Shown piece after piece: positions 47,442-59,166 of a DNA stretch of 64,000 nucleotides. The position numbers were made by a program, and so were the translations under genes. The notes beneath the pieces are model-generated. The model saw only the letters and a program-made list of their open reading frames with translations, searched no databases and was not told the origin of the DNA. Positions within the stretch are counted from its first letter, which is position 1; each line of letters opens with the position of its first letter. The DNA is from Thysanoteuthis rhombus (lineage: Eukaryota; Mollusca; Cephalopoda; Oegopsida; Thysanoteuthidae), in contig OY735215.1 in NCBI GenBank assembly GCA_963457665.1, positions 34,552,672 to 34,616,671 on the forward strand. Direction: 5' to 3'.

Positions 47442-48454
47442 CTTGAAAAAACTCTATGTAACTTTTAAGTCTTGAAAAAACTCTATGTAACTTCTAAGTC
47501 TTGAAAAAACTCTATGTAACTTCTAAGTCTTGAAAAAACTCTATGTAACTTCTAAGTCTTGAAAAAACTCTATGTAACTTCTAAGTCTTGAAAAAACTCT
47601 ATGTAACTTCTAAGTCTTGAAAAAACTCTATGTAACTTCTAAGTCTTGAAAAAACTCTATGTAACTTCTAAGTCTTGAAAAAACTCTATGTAACTTCTAA
47701 GTCTTGAAAAAACTCTATGTAACTTCTAAGTCTTGAAAAAACTCTATGTAACTTCTAAGTCTTGAAAAAACTCTATGTAACTTCTAAGTCTTGAAAAAAC
47801 TCTATGTAACTTCTAAGTCTTGAAAAAACTCTATGTAACTTCTAAGTCTTGAAAAAACTCTATGTAACTTCTAAGTCTTGAAAAAACTCTATGTAACTTC
47901 TAAGTCTTGAAAAAACTATGTAACTTCTAAGTCTTGAAAAAACTCTATGTAACTTCTAAGTCTTGAAAAAACTCTATGTAACTTCTAAGTCTTGAAAAAA
48001 CTCTATGTAACTTCTAAGTCTTGAAAAAACTCTATGTAACTTCTAAGTCTTGAAAAAACTCTATGTAACTTCTAAGTCTTGAAAAAACTCTATGTAACTT
48101 CTAAGTCTTGAAAAAACTCTATGTAACTTCTAAGTCTTGAAAAAACTCTATGTAACTTCTAAGTCTTGAAAAAACTCTATGTAACTTCTAAGTCTTGAAA
48201 AAACTCTATGTAACTTCTAAGTCTTGAAAAAACTCTATGTAACTTCTAAGTCTTGAAAAAACTCTATGTAACTTCTAAGTCTTGAAAAAACTCTATGTAA
48301 CTTCTAAGTCTTGAAAAAACTCTATGTAACTTCTAAGTCTTGAAAAAACTCTATGTAACTTCTAAGTCTTGAAAAAACTCTATGTAACTTCTAAGTCTTG
48401 AAAAAACTCTATGTAACTTCTAAGTCTTGAAAAAACTCTATGTAACTTCTAAGT
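47442..48454 (+). repeat. 29-bp satellite array, 35 units
   Basis: The unit is CTTGAAAAAACTCTATG followed by TAACTTCTAAGT. The length, 1013 bp, equals 34 units of 29 bp plus one of 27 bp. The 17th unit (47906-47932) lacks a CT, and the first has TTTTAAGT. All others appear identical to the eye. The unit contains stops in its frames and 29 is not a multiple of 3, so it is noncoding. No spacers, so not CRISPR. The homogeneity suggests recent expansion, or conversion. Confidence 0.98.
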
Positions 48455-50117
48455 AAGTCTTAATGCTAAGTAACAAAAGGGGAAAGTCTTCTGTTTGTTA
48501 TTGATGTTCAATTTAGAAACACTTCAAGCTTTTAACTATTAACATTGAGTAACATGTTTGCTTATAACAAATTTCCCCTTCAAGTAAGAGATGCATTAGG
48601 CTGTTGCTTACCTAAATCTCACTGCAATTTAAGAAATCTGTATGCATACTGTGATTACCCAACAATTGGCCATTGTACAAAGTAAGCATTTGCCAGATGT
48701 ATCAATCAGTACAAAAACCAGTGTGGTGTCTAGTTTGAAGTTGTTTGGATCAGTGTTCTGAAGAAATTTATCAAAAATTAAAACATTTACCGAACCTTCT
48801 TCAGAGTTTCCATAAATCATCTCCTTTGACTTTTGCTCTGAAATACATTTACACTTGATCACTTCCTATATTTGTCTAAAAATTCAATTTGACCAGATAA
48901 TTTTTGTTTATCTCAAATTTTAAAGTTTTATGCTTTTTCTCTGATGTTATATTGCCACAAAGAAACTAATCAGATGAGAGAACAGAAGTAATTGTAGTAT
49001 TCACTTTAATTTCTCAAGTTACAAATGAAATTTAAGGAAAAGAAAATGATTATGGTAGGCTGCCCCACATACCATAATGCCCAGCTCCTTCCAAACATCC
49101 ATCTTTGAAATGGGCTTTGCACTAGCGTAGGATAATGGAAGTTATTTTTTCTATTTTGAATTTAAATCCCTTTTCATACGATTAATGAATTTACTCAAGT
49201 CAAAAAATAGATCAGTCTTATACATTGAATTTGGAGCACATTGATGCCCTATTGGAAAGAAAAACCTTCTAAAATGTTCCAATCACCATATTTTGTTGTG
49301 TATTATTTAAAAAGAAAATTATTCCTAATTCAGATTCCATTTGAAATGAAGGCCTGATATTTGGATACTGAAATCAAGGATTAATTTTAAAAAAATAAGC
49401 AAAAAGCAAAATTGGAAATGCATTGATTTATGAATAAAAAGTGAAGTCACCCAACTTTTCTTGTCCATTCATTCTTAACTTGGATTTCAATTTTTTTTTT
49501 CATTTCTTTCTTTATATTTTCATGTTCTTTGTTTGTAATACCAATTATTTCCCAAATTGCTAACATAAGTGCCCAATTGGTAAATATAGAGAAATGCAAA
49601 CAAATTAGGTCACAGTCTTTCCTATAGTCAACATGTGCAAAAATATTAAGTTGTACAAATTTTTCCCCAGAGATTAAAATAAAATGTACATTATTAATTC
49701 TTCAACAAGCTTAATTAACTGTGACATTTTTTTTTCCATATCTTTAATTTGAGTATGTGTATATATTTTTTTTCCTTCTTCATATACTGGTTATGTATTT
49801 TCACCATTAATAACAGCAAAGAGAGCTTGAATCTCAATTCATCAAAACCTCCATGACCTTTTTCAACATCAACTTTATTTTCTGTTAAATAGATGCATCA
49901 GTCATATATTCCTCTGAATTTATGAAAAACTATCTTTCAGCATTGGCAAACCTATATTTTGTTCTGACAAACATGCAGTAAAATTCTCTTTTTATGAATC
50001 CTGGTAATATGGATGACAATATAGTTTCCTATTTTGTATAGGTTCACGAAAGGCGGGTGAAAAGACAGTCTATTGTGTTATAAATGGATATATTAACATG
50101 TCTGGTTAATCACTGAG

Positions 50118-50507
50118 TAGAAGCTGTCATGTGACGCAAGTTTTTTGGCAGCATACTTTGTTGGGGATGATCAATGCATTGGTTAATTCTCTTGTCTTTT
50201 GTTAGGCAATGATCGCTGAAGTCTGAATTAAAAGAACAAAACGAGTATGAATGCTGCTGGGTACATAATAAGCATAAATTTAGCACAATCTTACATTGTA
50301 GATTGACCTCCACCTCTCTGCAAAAAAATATTTACCAGAAGTGAAAATCTAAAAAAACACAAAAAGCATTTTTATCTAGACGTAATGAGTAAATGTTGGA
50401 ATTTCAAGTCCTCTCCATTTGTGTGGCCTGCATACATGATATATAGCTAGCCAGACCACTTTGAAGACTTGAGAAATCTATGTTGACAGTTTGGCGTTTG
50501 GTTTCTA
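50118..50507 (-). mobile_element. GAAAC-TIR MITE family, copy 5
   Basis: TA-GAAGCTGTCATGTGACGC at one end and GTTTC-TA at the other. Interior CTTGTCTTTTGTTAGGCAAT and GAGTAAATGTTGGAATTTCA match the inverse copy at 18828. Confidence 0.75.
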
Positions 50508-50629
50508 ATTGTGTAAGAAATAATTTTTAGCTCTAAGTGATTACTATATAGAGTAAGTATATAATATGTATGTAGGTATAATGACTTAGGAGATACATTT
50601 GATTTAATGTTGAATAATTGGTTGGCTAA

Positions 50630-51240
50630 CCATCATCAGCCTTCTATTATCCAATGTCAACATAGATTTCATGAATTTTTCTATCTTGTCATGCCATTCA
50701 TTATTACTGGCCAGTCTTGCATATTATTTCTGGGGAACCATGTTATGAGTTGTGATGTCCAGCGATTGTCTGCCATTCTCGCTACATGACCGGCCCATTG
50801 CCATTTGAGTTTGCTAATGGATTCTATGATATCCCTGACTCTTGTTTTTTCTCTCGTATACTGTGTGCTGTCCTGTGATCTCTTCATGTGATTTTGGGCT
50901 TGATTCTCTTGTGCACTTCGCATGGTTTTCAGTTTGAGGATCAATCTTTTAGTTAGGTTTCATGTTTCAGCCCCATAGACTATTGGGATGCATTGGTTGT
51001 AGACCCTTCTTTTTGAAACTAATGGGATTTTCTTGTCCTTAAAGGTTGAGCTTGCCATCCTAGAATGATTCTTCACTTGATTTCTTCTCATTTTGAGGGT
51101 CACATTGGGATTTTTTTGTCTTAGGTAGATGTAGTGGTCTACTTTTTTCAGATCTGCATTTTCAATTTGGACTTTTGTGTCTTTGTCCTCAATATATTTG
51201 TTGTACAGAAGTTGATGTCTATTCTTTGTGGTTTTTTGAT
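50630..51240 (-). mobile_element. LINE 3' fragment (RTE-like), copy 3
   Basis: Minus-strand frame includes LKTMRSAQENQAQNHMKRSQ, KTRVRDIIESISKLKWQWAG and [10 protein letters not shown]. The tail at 50630 is CATCATCAGCC read in inverse (GGCTGATGATG). The longest of the four on its 5' side. Confidence 0.85.
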
Positions 51241-51466
51241 CATTTGATCTTCACTGCTTTTTCATCACAGCTGTTCCTTAAGGTTAGATATGAAAATCTC
51301 TATTTATAATTTCCTTTACTCTTCAATCATGCCATATTCTACTTGTTGAGTTTCTAATGGATTACAAGTGTATTATTCTATTGTCAACATCCATTAATAC
51401 CTTTTTGATGTGTAAGGGGTTGAGAAAAAAAGGAGGATTATCTATATTTCTTCTTGGCCATGATAT

Positions 51467-51643
51467 TAGAAACCATCAACCGAAACTGTCACCATAGGTT
51501 TCTCAAGTTTTTAAGCTAGACTGACTATAGATGAGAGAAGTAACTTATTCATTCATTGATCATCTCTTTTTTTCCAATTTTTTAATTGATCATCCCCCAA
51601 AACGGTATGCTGCCAAATGTCATTGGTTGCATGACGGTTTTTA
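51467..51643 (+). mobile_element. GAAAC-TIR MITE family, copy 6 (internal deletion)
   Basis: TA-GAAACCATCAACCG at the left, CATGACGGTTTT-TA at the right, with good inverted complementarity, but only 177 bp. The middle is lost. A T-run follows at about 51665-51694. Confidence 0.75.
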
Positions 51644-51663
51644 TTGAGTAACTAATCAGACAT

Positions 51664-51695
<32 letters not shown>

Positions 51696-52039
51696 GTAAT
51701 CTTGCTTTCCCTTGAAGAATGTTGATAATTGTATCTAAGCCAGATTTGATTATCTAATAGATGAAGAGAATTCTTCTATAAAAAGTCAAGAGTCATGGCT
51801 CTTTTGGTAGAGATATTCATTCTCTATTATTTTTAGCACTAGTATAGTATGTACTTGTAAAAAAAAAATGCTATTATTTATCTTGTGTATGGATAAATTA
51901 AAGATTGGTGCAATATATCCTTCTGACCTCCATTTACCTTCATTCTGCTTTGTACAGCTCTGTGTTCTGGATGTAACAAAAGGGAAGAAAAGCTGTAATC
52001 AGCAGCTCCTTTCTGTTGAGGTTGCCAACTTGTAAAATT

Positions 52040-52150
52040 TCATCCAATTTTCAAGCAGCAAAATGTTGGTCTGATGCATGCGCTGAATGTCTGCTTACAT
52101 TTAGGCTAGAAGTTCGAATCATAGCAGGGTTTCATTAATTTATATATTCG
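52040..52150 (+). repeat. Possible tRNA-derived SINE head
   Basis: GTCTGATGCATGCGCTGAATG (A-box-like) is followed ~30 nt later by AGAAGTTCGAATCATAGC, which contains a B-box-like GTTCGAATC. No full cloverleaf can be drawn by eye. Confidence 0.35.
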
Positions 52151-52429
52151 TTTGCTCTAGCATGACAGAAACTAACTAACCAACCAAAAAAGTGACAGCA
52201 GCTTCTATGTGAGAAGAAAATAAGGATAATTGGCTTAGATTTATCAATGAATAACAAATTTACACCCTTATCGAAAAAAAAAGGAAGTTGATTGAAGGCA
52301 AATGGCCTGCGAAGAAATGTCTTGTCTTATTTCCAATAATAGTAATCTTGGAGAGCAGTAAGAGTGACCTAACTCAAATCACTACAAAAATCAACTTCTA
52401 ATTTTTATAAATATTTATTTACCAATCTT

Positions 52430-52548
52430 AAATATGGTCAAATTATGTTGGATACACCAGTTCTTGTAAGATCTCCGAAGTTAGGCGATGTCAAGCCTTG
52501 TCATTACCCAGATGGGTGTTTCTGGGAATACGAGGTGCTCTATGCAGC
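52430..52548 (+). pseudogene. 5S rRNA-derived sequence (pseudogene or 5S-SINE)
   Basis: Aligns almost without gaps to the animal 5S rRNA: GATCTCCGAAGTTAGGCGATGTC against the conserved GATCACCGAAGTTAAGCAACGTC, then GATGGGTG..CTGGGAATAC against GATGGGTGACCGCCTGGGAACAC. These cover the A-box, intermediate element and C-box of the internal promoter; the C-box has a 2-nt deletion. Divergence is too high for a working gene. The non-5S sequence that follows (52549 to about 52790) could be a SINE body or simply flank. Confidence 0.85.
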
Positions 52549-52899
52549 AACAAGATTGTTCTGCAACCATCTCAGCCTATGCTCTGCTGTCATTTGATGG
52601 AGTATCTTGCCAAGCTAGGACTAGACTGTGCACCTGCTCATGCTGCTCCATAGAAGACATGAGATGGTATTCTCTCTGAGTAGCCGCCATACTTATATTG
52701 AGCAGCAGTGATCACATTGCTAAACTTAGCTCAATCTGGCTACAGTATCTGAACATTAAGTGAGGATTGAATTAACTGCACTGGTGAATTGGCCTGAAAA
52801 ACAAGCTTACTAACTACTGCATTATGATCAGTATATTGTACATTGTTGTCAATATATGGTGTCACATTATGACACTTGAATAGAAATCAATGCATGCTT

Positions 52900-53160
52900 T
52901 TGTGAAGCTGTGTGATATGTGTATGTACATTGATAAGTCCATAGCCTAATAATGAAAAAAGCAGTTATTTTACATAACAAATATTCATTTTTCAACATTA
53001 CCTCCAACTTTGTCAATGCACTTTATTCGGTGTTGAATATTTTTCACGTAGATTGAATAGTGGAAATTTTGGATAAAAAATTCATTGAATAAATATGTGT
53101 CTGGCTACAGTCTTATTAATGCACCCTATACGTATATCTAAAATGCTTTTTGTTGTGCAT
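52900..53160 (+). repeat. Interspersed repeat (relative at 43600)
   Basis: CATTGATAAGTCCATAGCCT and GTCAATGCACTTTATTCGGT match 43630-43930 in the same order and orientation. Confidence 0.5.
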
Positions 53161-53743
53161 CTATTTCTCAGACTGATTTAGTCAGTTTTGTACCAGAGTT
53201 TTGACGTCTTAATAATGCTTGGATTTTTTTAACATTTCTATTCGTATATCAGCATAGTACCTGTTCAAAATAAGGATATTCATGTGCGGATAGGCATTTC
53301 TGTTCAAGATCAAATTCATGCTACCCAGCCCTCTATCTTGGATTAGAGTGTAGTATCTGCAATTGCATTATGTTGTGCGCAATGTGGATACTTTAAAGTT
53401 TTTTTTCTTTCCATGAATTGATGTTAGCTGATTTTATTTTAGATCAATTTCCAGAGGGCATTACTGTTGCCACCAGAAATAATTTGTGACGGGTTTAGCA
53501 ACTACTTCCTATGAATTTATTCTATTCAGTTACACGTGTGATCACACATTTAGACAGATGTAATTGCCTTAAATATTTCTGATGTATATATCATACCTGG
53601 CTCTTCCATTCAACTGAAAAGATGAATAAATAAAATGTAACTAAAAACGTTTTTAATAGCATACTTTATTAACTGCTTTGATGTCTGTGATAAATAAGTA
53701 GACTTCTCTGTTCTCTCTATAACACTTTATTATCTCTTCCTAT

Positions 53744-53950
53744 TGCTTTTTTTTTTTCTCTTCTTTTTCCTCCTCCACTATTTTCATCCCCCCTCACATT
53801 TTTCTCACCTTCTCTCATTCTTTCTTCTTCATTACATCTCTTATACTCTCTTTATCTTTCCTCTTTTATATCTCTCTTTACTCTCAGACCTTCTCTCCCT
53901 GTTTCTGCTTTATTTTTCCTCTTTCCTATTTTTCTTTTCTCTCTTTTTAC
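53744..53950. repeat. Pyrimidine-rich low-complexity tract
   Basis: C/T-dominated sequence with few purines. The open frame across it is composition-driven. Confidence 0.8.
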
Positions 53951-54075
53951 ACACCTGTTTTTATTTGCTCGTTAATGCTACAAGGAAGGGATGTTTGGTT
54001 GGCTTTGTTCCTATAGTTACAGACTTTACGATTCTTGTTGATGATGTCACTCCCCCCCCCTTCAGGTACTCTTTT

Positions 54076-54482
54076 TAGAAACCATCGATCAAAACTGTCG
54101 ACATATTTTTCTTCAGTTTTCAAGTTGATCTGGCTGGCTTTGTATATATCATGCATACAGGCTGCACCAATGGAGCTAGAGGGGTGAAAGTTTCAGCATT
54201 TACTTCTAATTATGTCTAAAAAAAAAAACAATTTAAAAAAAATCCCTCCCAAATGATAGGTTTTTAGTGGGGGTTCAATTTATGATGCAAGTTTATGGTA
54301 AATTAATCCCTAGTTTGTGTTCAAGCTTGTTTATTTAAAATTCAGACTTTTTTAGTGACGACGGCCCAACAAAATACATGAGAAATAACTTATTCATTCA
54401 TCACCTCTTTTCAGAATTTTTAATTCATTCCCCCAACACGACATGCTGCCAAATGACATCAGTCATATCACAGTTTCTTTTA
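54076..54482 (+). mobile_element. GAAAC-TIR MITE family, copy 7
   Basis: TA-GAAACCATCGATC at the left and CAGTTTCTT-TA at the right. Interior TTCAGTTTTCAAGTTGATCT, TGCACCAATGGAGCTAGAGG, GGGGGTTCAATTTATGATGC and CCCAACAAAATACATGAGAA. The most complete direct-orientation copy. Confidence 0.8.
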
Positions 54483-55434
54483 AGTGATTAACAAAACTTT
54501 GTTTATTTTATTTTTTATCTTTATTTTCCAAATATTTCTTTGGTCATCTCCATTGATTGTCTTTGCTCAGGGAATTTCCCTTGCCTTAATTCAAACTTGA
54601 GCATTCTACACGCACTATTTACATTGCATGCTTTGCATAATCACTGGAATTTTCTCTGAAATATTTTATGGTGTAGCAAATAGATCACTTTACAATGATA
54701 CTTGAATCATATATGAATCTGAGGACTTGATTGATTGAATAGATAACTAATCTTATTATAATACACCAAATGTCCATCTGTCTCTCTGTAGGTGGTAGCC
54801 TGGTGTAAAAACTATGCAACATAACCCTGTGAAATTTTTCTGTGGACACTCGTGTGAGTCCTAGGCAGGCTTTTAACAAGCTGTACTTTGCAAATCACCC
54901 CCCCTCCCATTTTGTCAGGGCAGATTGATTGATTCACAATAGAAAATCTATATTGAAACTGATACAATATTATAAACAAGCAAATGATAAGAATCTTTCT
55001 TTAAAGAAATAGATTTTTTTGAATTATTAAGAGAATACATTAGAATGATACAAATCTTACATATATCTAAATATAAATGACCTATAAAATTGCTTAATAG
55101 TCACATGTTATGTGTGGAATTTTAGTATGAAATTTTTTCAAATCTTATAATATATGTAAACTATTTTTGATGTATCTTGTCTCCAGAAAGGTTTATTCAT
55201 TTTTTACTTATAGAAATATCCACCCTTTCCAATCAGGTTTCACACCCTCACCCAATCGATATTACAAACTGCACATGAATGATTAAAGTTGACAATTAGA
55301 TTTATTCAAAATGATAACAAATATATTTTATTTTTATTTTATTTTATCAGATGAAGTATGATAAATCGTTATTGTTTTTTTTGTTTGTTTTTTTTTGCTT
55401 TTTTTGCTACTATTCACTTACTTCTTGATTGTTG

Positions 55435-55615
55435 CTTCTTATCGCAACTAAACTCAAGCTGGGTGTCCTTCATCAGTTAGTAAATTGATCAACGGTGTAG
55501 ATTGGAATTAAGTCCCAGGTGAGAATCAAACTCAGTGTGACTTACTTACCACTGAACTATTAGAACACAATAGCAAGTGCCAGTCCAAATCAAACCTTAA
55601 AGCTCACACCTTACC
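55435..55615 (-). repeat. tRNA-derived SINE, copy A (inverse)
   Basis: Minus strand reads TAGTTCAGTGGTAAGTAAG (tRNA A-box region), then GAGTTTGATTCTCACCTGGG (B-box-like), then a body ending GCTTGAGTTTAGTTGCGATA. Confidence 0.65.
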
Positions 55616-55734
55616 CCAACCTTTGCTGCATTATGTTTTGTTTTAAATGGTACATCAGTTCAATCCAATTTTATTTTAATTCATTTTGATAGATGAACTA
55701 TTGTAAAAAATTATTAATAATTTTCCTTGTTAAT

Positions 55735-55890
55735 ATTTACTTTCATCTTAATAGAGATGAAGAGGAGTTGAGATCAGATAGTTGCGAGTTTGATTTTAAC
55801 CTGGAACTGTATTCTGATTCATGCTGTTAATTTATTTACTACCCGCTGAGCTTGGTTGTGATATAAAGCAGCAACTGTTAAGATAGAAGT
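55735..55890 (+). repeat. tRNA-derived SINE, copy B (direct)
   Basis: GTTGCGAGTTTGATTTTAAC, CTGGAACTGTATTCTGATTC and GAGCTTGGTTGTGATATAAA align in order with copy A. The two copies face each other ~120 bp apart. Confidence 0.6.
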
Positions 55891-57204
55891 AAAAAGTAGA
55901 AAAAATTGATAATACTTACAATATAAATTAAATTGATGTATTTACTTCTGTTTTTCATTCAAAAGTTTTCCTTTTTCAAAATTATTTTGTTTAAAATACC
56001 ATTTGATTTCCATTTATTTTATAAATTCCTGTTTTGGACACCAATTAAACCTACCCATTTGGGCGGATATTTAGTTTAGTACAAATGAATCAGTAATATT
56101 CCAAGTTCAGGTCGGTAGAGCTGTTTATTACAAGCTCATTTAGGAGAAGAATAAGTAATAGATATGAATAAAAATATATATTTTATGATGATAGAATGCA
56201 TTAATGATTAATGCATGTAATGATAGACTGAGCCAATTATTGATGCTCACCCTCCTTCCGCATCTGATACTAATGGAGATGGATAGATGATCATTAATAA
56301 TTCGTCTCTAAGATTCAGTTTCTTGGCTATTGGCTATTTCTATGACTGAGCAAGGAAAATACTAGTATAGATCTTTGTGCGTTGTATTGCAGCAATATTT
56401 TTGCATTGGTCTAAAGAAATGGAAAATTTTGTACAATTTTTTTTTTCTCTTTTTTCCTTCTAATTTATCATATATTATTTTCATATTTTGCTATTACTTT
56501 CTGAGCTCTATCCTTTATTCTGTATTGCTGGGTTAATAGGTTTTGATATTTACATCTTACCTTTTTGAGAGGAATCAATCACTTGCCTTTTTCAAGGCTC
56601 CTGGGCAGGGCTCCAGACTAACTTTCTCCTCCATTATCCTGGAACCATCCTGAAAAACTATTTTAACCAACTGAAGGGAATGTAAACCATCTCCAAAATT
56701 AAAAGTTGTTCATCATCTATAGTTGTCAGTGGCATAATAAAAACACCGTTAAAATATTGAAAAAATAATTATATTTATTTTGCTCCATTCAAATAAATTT
56801 TTTTTATACATAACTGAAAAATTTACCTTTTAAACTGTTGAGCTGCAAAATTTAATCACCGACTTAGTCCTATATAATAGTTAACTGAATATCTTTGTGT
56901 TGAGGATAAAACAAAGACATTTGAGGACATCACCTCAGGGAAACAGTGATAATTTTCATCATTTTCTGACTTTTTTTTTCTTGGAACATATAAACATATT
57001 TCATAAACAACTAATTGATTAATCAAGAAAATAATCCTCAGATTAATTGATAATGAAATAAATTGTTTATTGCTGCTCTAGTAAATTGTAAAACGCAGAA
57101 TTGAGAACAAATAAATTGGAGAACCCAAATTTTGTGTCTGACCTGAGGTCTCCATGCCCTGCAGACACTACTTTCACTAAGTCATATCTGAGACTGACAT
57201 ATAT

Positions 57205-57377
57205 ATACAGAGGGAGAGGTATATAAAGAGTAAAATAATATATATTTATATACATATACTGTGTATATGTAGGTTAATGTATATTTGTTTACATACATGT
57301 ACAGTGTATATGTATACTTTCTTTTCACTCTTTATATCCCTCTCCCTCTGAAAAATGAACAGCAAAAAGTATACATT

Positions 57378-57435
<58 letters not shown>

Positions 57436-57480
57436 ATGTAAATGTATACTTTTTCACTTTTTATATTCCTTTCCCTCAGC
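57205..57480. repeat. Inverted/direct short repeats around TA microsatellite
   Basis: CAGAGGGAGAGGTATATAAA at about 57209 is nearly the inverse of TTTATATCCCTCTCCCTCTG at about 57331. A third copy, TTTATATTCCTTTCCCTCAG, follows the TA/TG microsatellite (57384-57437). Confidence 0.7.
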
Positions 57481-58985
57481 TCAGTATGTAATTTGCTAAG
57501 TGACAGTTTGAAAAAAATCCCTTTCATCCTTGGGAAGACCTCAGTTTGTCCCAAACATATCATCTACTGTTGCCACGCCAGACATCATTCCTCTTGAGCC
57601 CCACGCCTGGGACATGTATATCTCAAGATTTCTATGACAGCTGGGATATATTTAATCCTATAAATCTCTTTCAGATGTCTATTCATGAAGAATAAAGTAA
57701 AGCGGACTTCCCCAGCTTTTACAATTGCAAACAATATTTTCACAGTATGAAACCTATCTGTACTACATGATTGAACAGGAAAGACATGTTGGCTAGGTGA
57801 TCTGTTAATGCTGTGTTACTTATCAGTTTAGGAATAAATGTATGATACAGTGGTTTCCAACCAATTCCCTCCCTGATCAAAATTTTCAATGGTGTGCAGG
57901 TGAGCCCATTAGAAAAAAGTAAGAATTAGTCTAATTATTTTGGAAATTATCTTCACAAGTGTTCATATAATATTGCGATGAACATAAGTTATTGAAATTT
58001 ATTTTTCCTGCTGGTTTGCAGTACTTATTTCAAACTTATGATTTGGTTGAAGATTTGAGGGGATGCGTGCAGGCAAGGTCAGACTACTAAGTAGGGGATG
58101 GGCATGGTTGTAAAAATGTTAAGAACCATTTGTCTTCTGGCTTTCCTTCTACAAACCTACACAAAAAGATTGTGGCACTTGGTATCTCCATTATGGTAAA
58201 TGGCTTAAGCACATGCAATCCTCTAATATATATATATTATTATTCCAGCATGAGAATCGTTGATTTTGATCCAGCTAGGATTTACATGAATAATGGACAA
58301 GCTAACAGCTGGTTTAGGGGAAACCAGTTTGTTGTTAGACAACTTGATGTTTACCAGTAACCATGGGTTATTCAAGGTGTCTACACACTTTCTAAAATGA
58401 GCTCTCGTTAAAAAAAATGTACCATCTGCAAGGTTACCTAATATTGCTTGGATTCAAATGATTTTTAAGATGAGCACTTCACCCATCTTTCCTTGGCTGG
58501 CTCTATATTTGAGCATCAGCAGCTATGCAGTAGTCAACCTGAAAAATCTGGTGACATGTACTAAGTTAATCAACAAATATGCTAATTTTCCTGGCACATG
58601 CACTGACAATATAATATTTCAGCTGTGGAAGCCCCTGATTATTGTTTTTATTGCTCTACTGAACACAAGAACCCATATAATGTTGAATTCTATATTGGGC
58701 CTCTGTCATGTCCATATACATATCATTAATCATGATCATTTTATGACAGCTTATTTTTGTTACATGATAGCAATCTTCTTTTAGTCTTGATCATAAGGCA
58801 TAGAACATCGTGATGGAACTGCTGGTCTCAAGGTTTGTAATCTGGTACTCTGTTGTCAAACTATCCAGTTGGAAATGATCAAGTTAATCAATTAGTCTCT
58901 AGAGTTAATAGATTGTAATATTAGGACTTTGTTTGCTGCTTACTTACAAATCACATTGTGAATAAAATTTGTCATGAAGTAAATA

Positions 58986-59166
58986 CAGATATACCTTGAT
59001 TAGTGCAATTATTTCCAAAGTTTTGTATTAATCGAAACCTTACTGTTCAAGGTCTTATTAAGATTTAATGCATTTTTTTTCAGCTTATATTTAGTTACAA
59101 TTATTTGTATAGTAATACCTTAACTGTACTCTATCACAACTTGCACTAATTAAAACTGTACTCTTG
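58986..59166 (+). mobile_element. MITE-like DNA element remnant, copy 2
   Basis: Partner of 18061-18240. The ends CAGATATACCTTGATTAGTG and CTTGCACTAATTAAAACTG are partly inverted complements. Confidence 0.6.

Noticed and set aside
47442-48454. 29-bp direct repeats resembling a CRISPR array
   Set aside because: Units are directly abutting with no spacers, in a eukaryotic intron with no cas genes.
53743-54078. 111-codon plus-strand frame
   Set aside because: Reads Leu/Ser/Phe across a C/T-rich low-complexity tract; composition artefact.
58240-58360. Possible cassette exon (ATTCCAG acceptor then MRIVDFDPARIYMNNGQANS frame)
   Set aside because: The phase does not fit SCFD1 exon 16 (CAT GAG AAT CGT TGA stops at once), no good donor follows, and the residues match nothing in SCFD1.
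58458-58784. 108-codon hydrophobic frame
   Set aside because: No recognisable domain, no supporting splice sites, typical of chance frames in AT-rich DNA using a non-ATG start.
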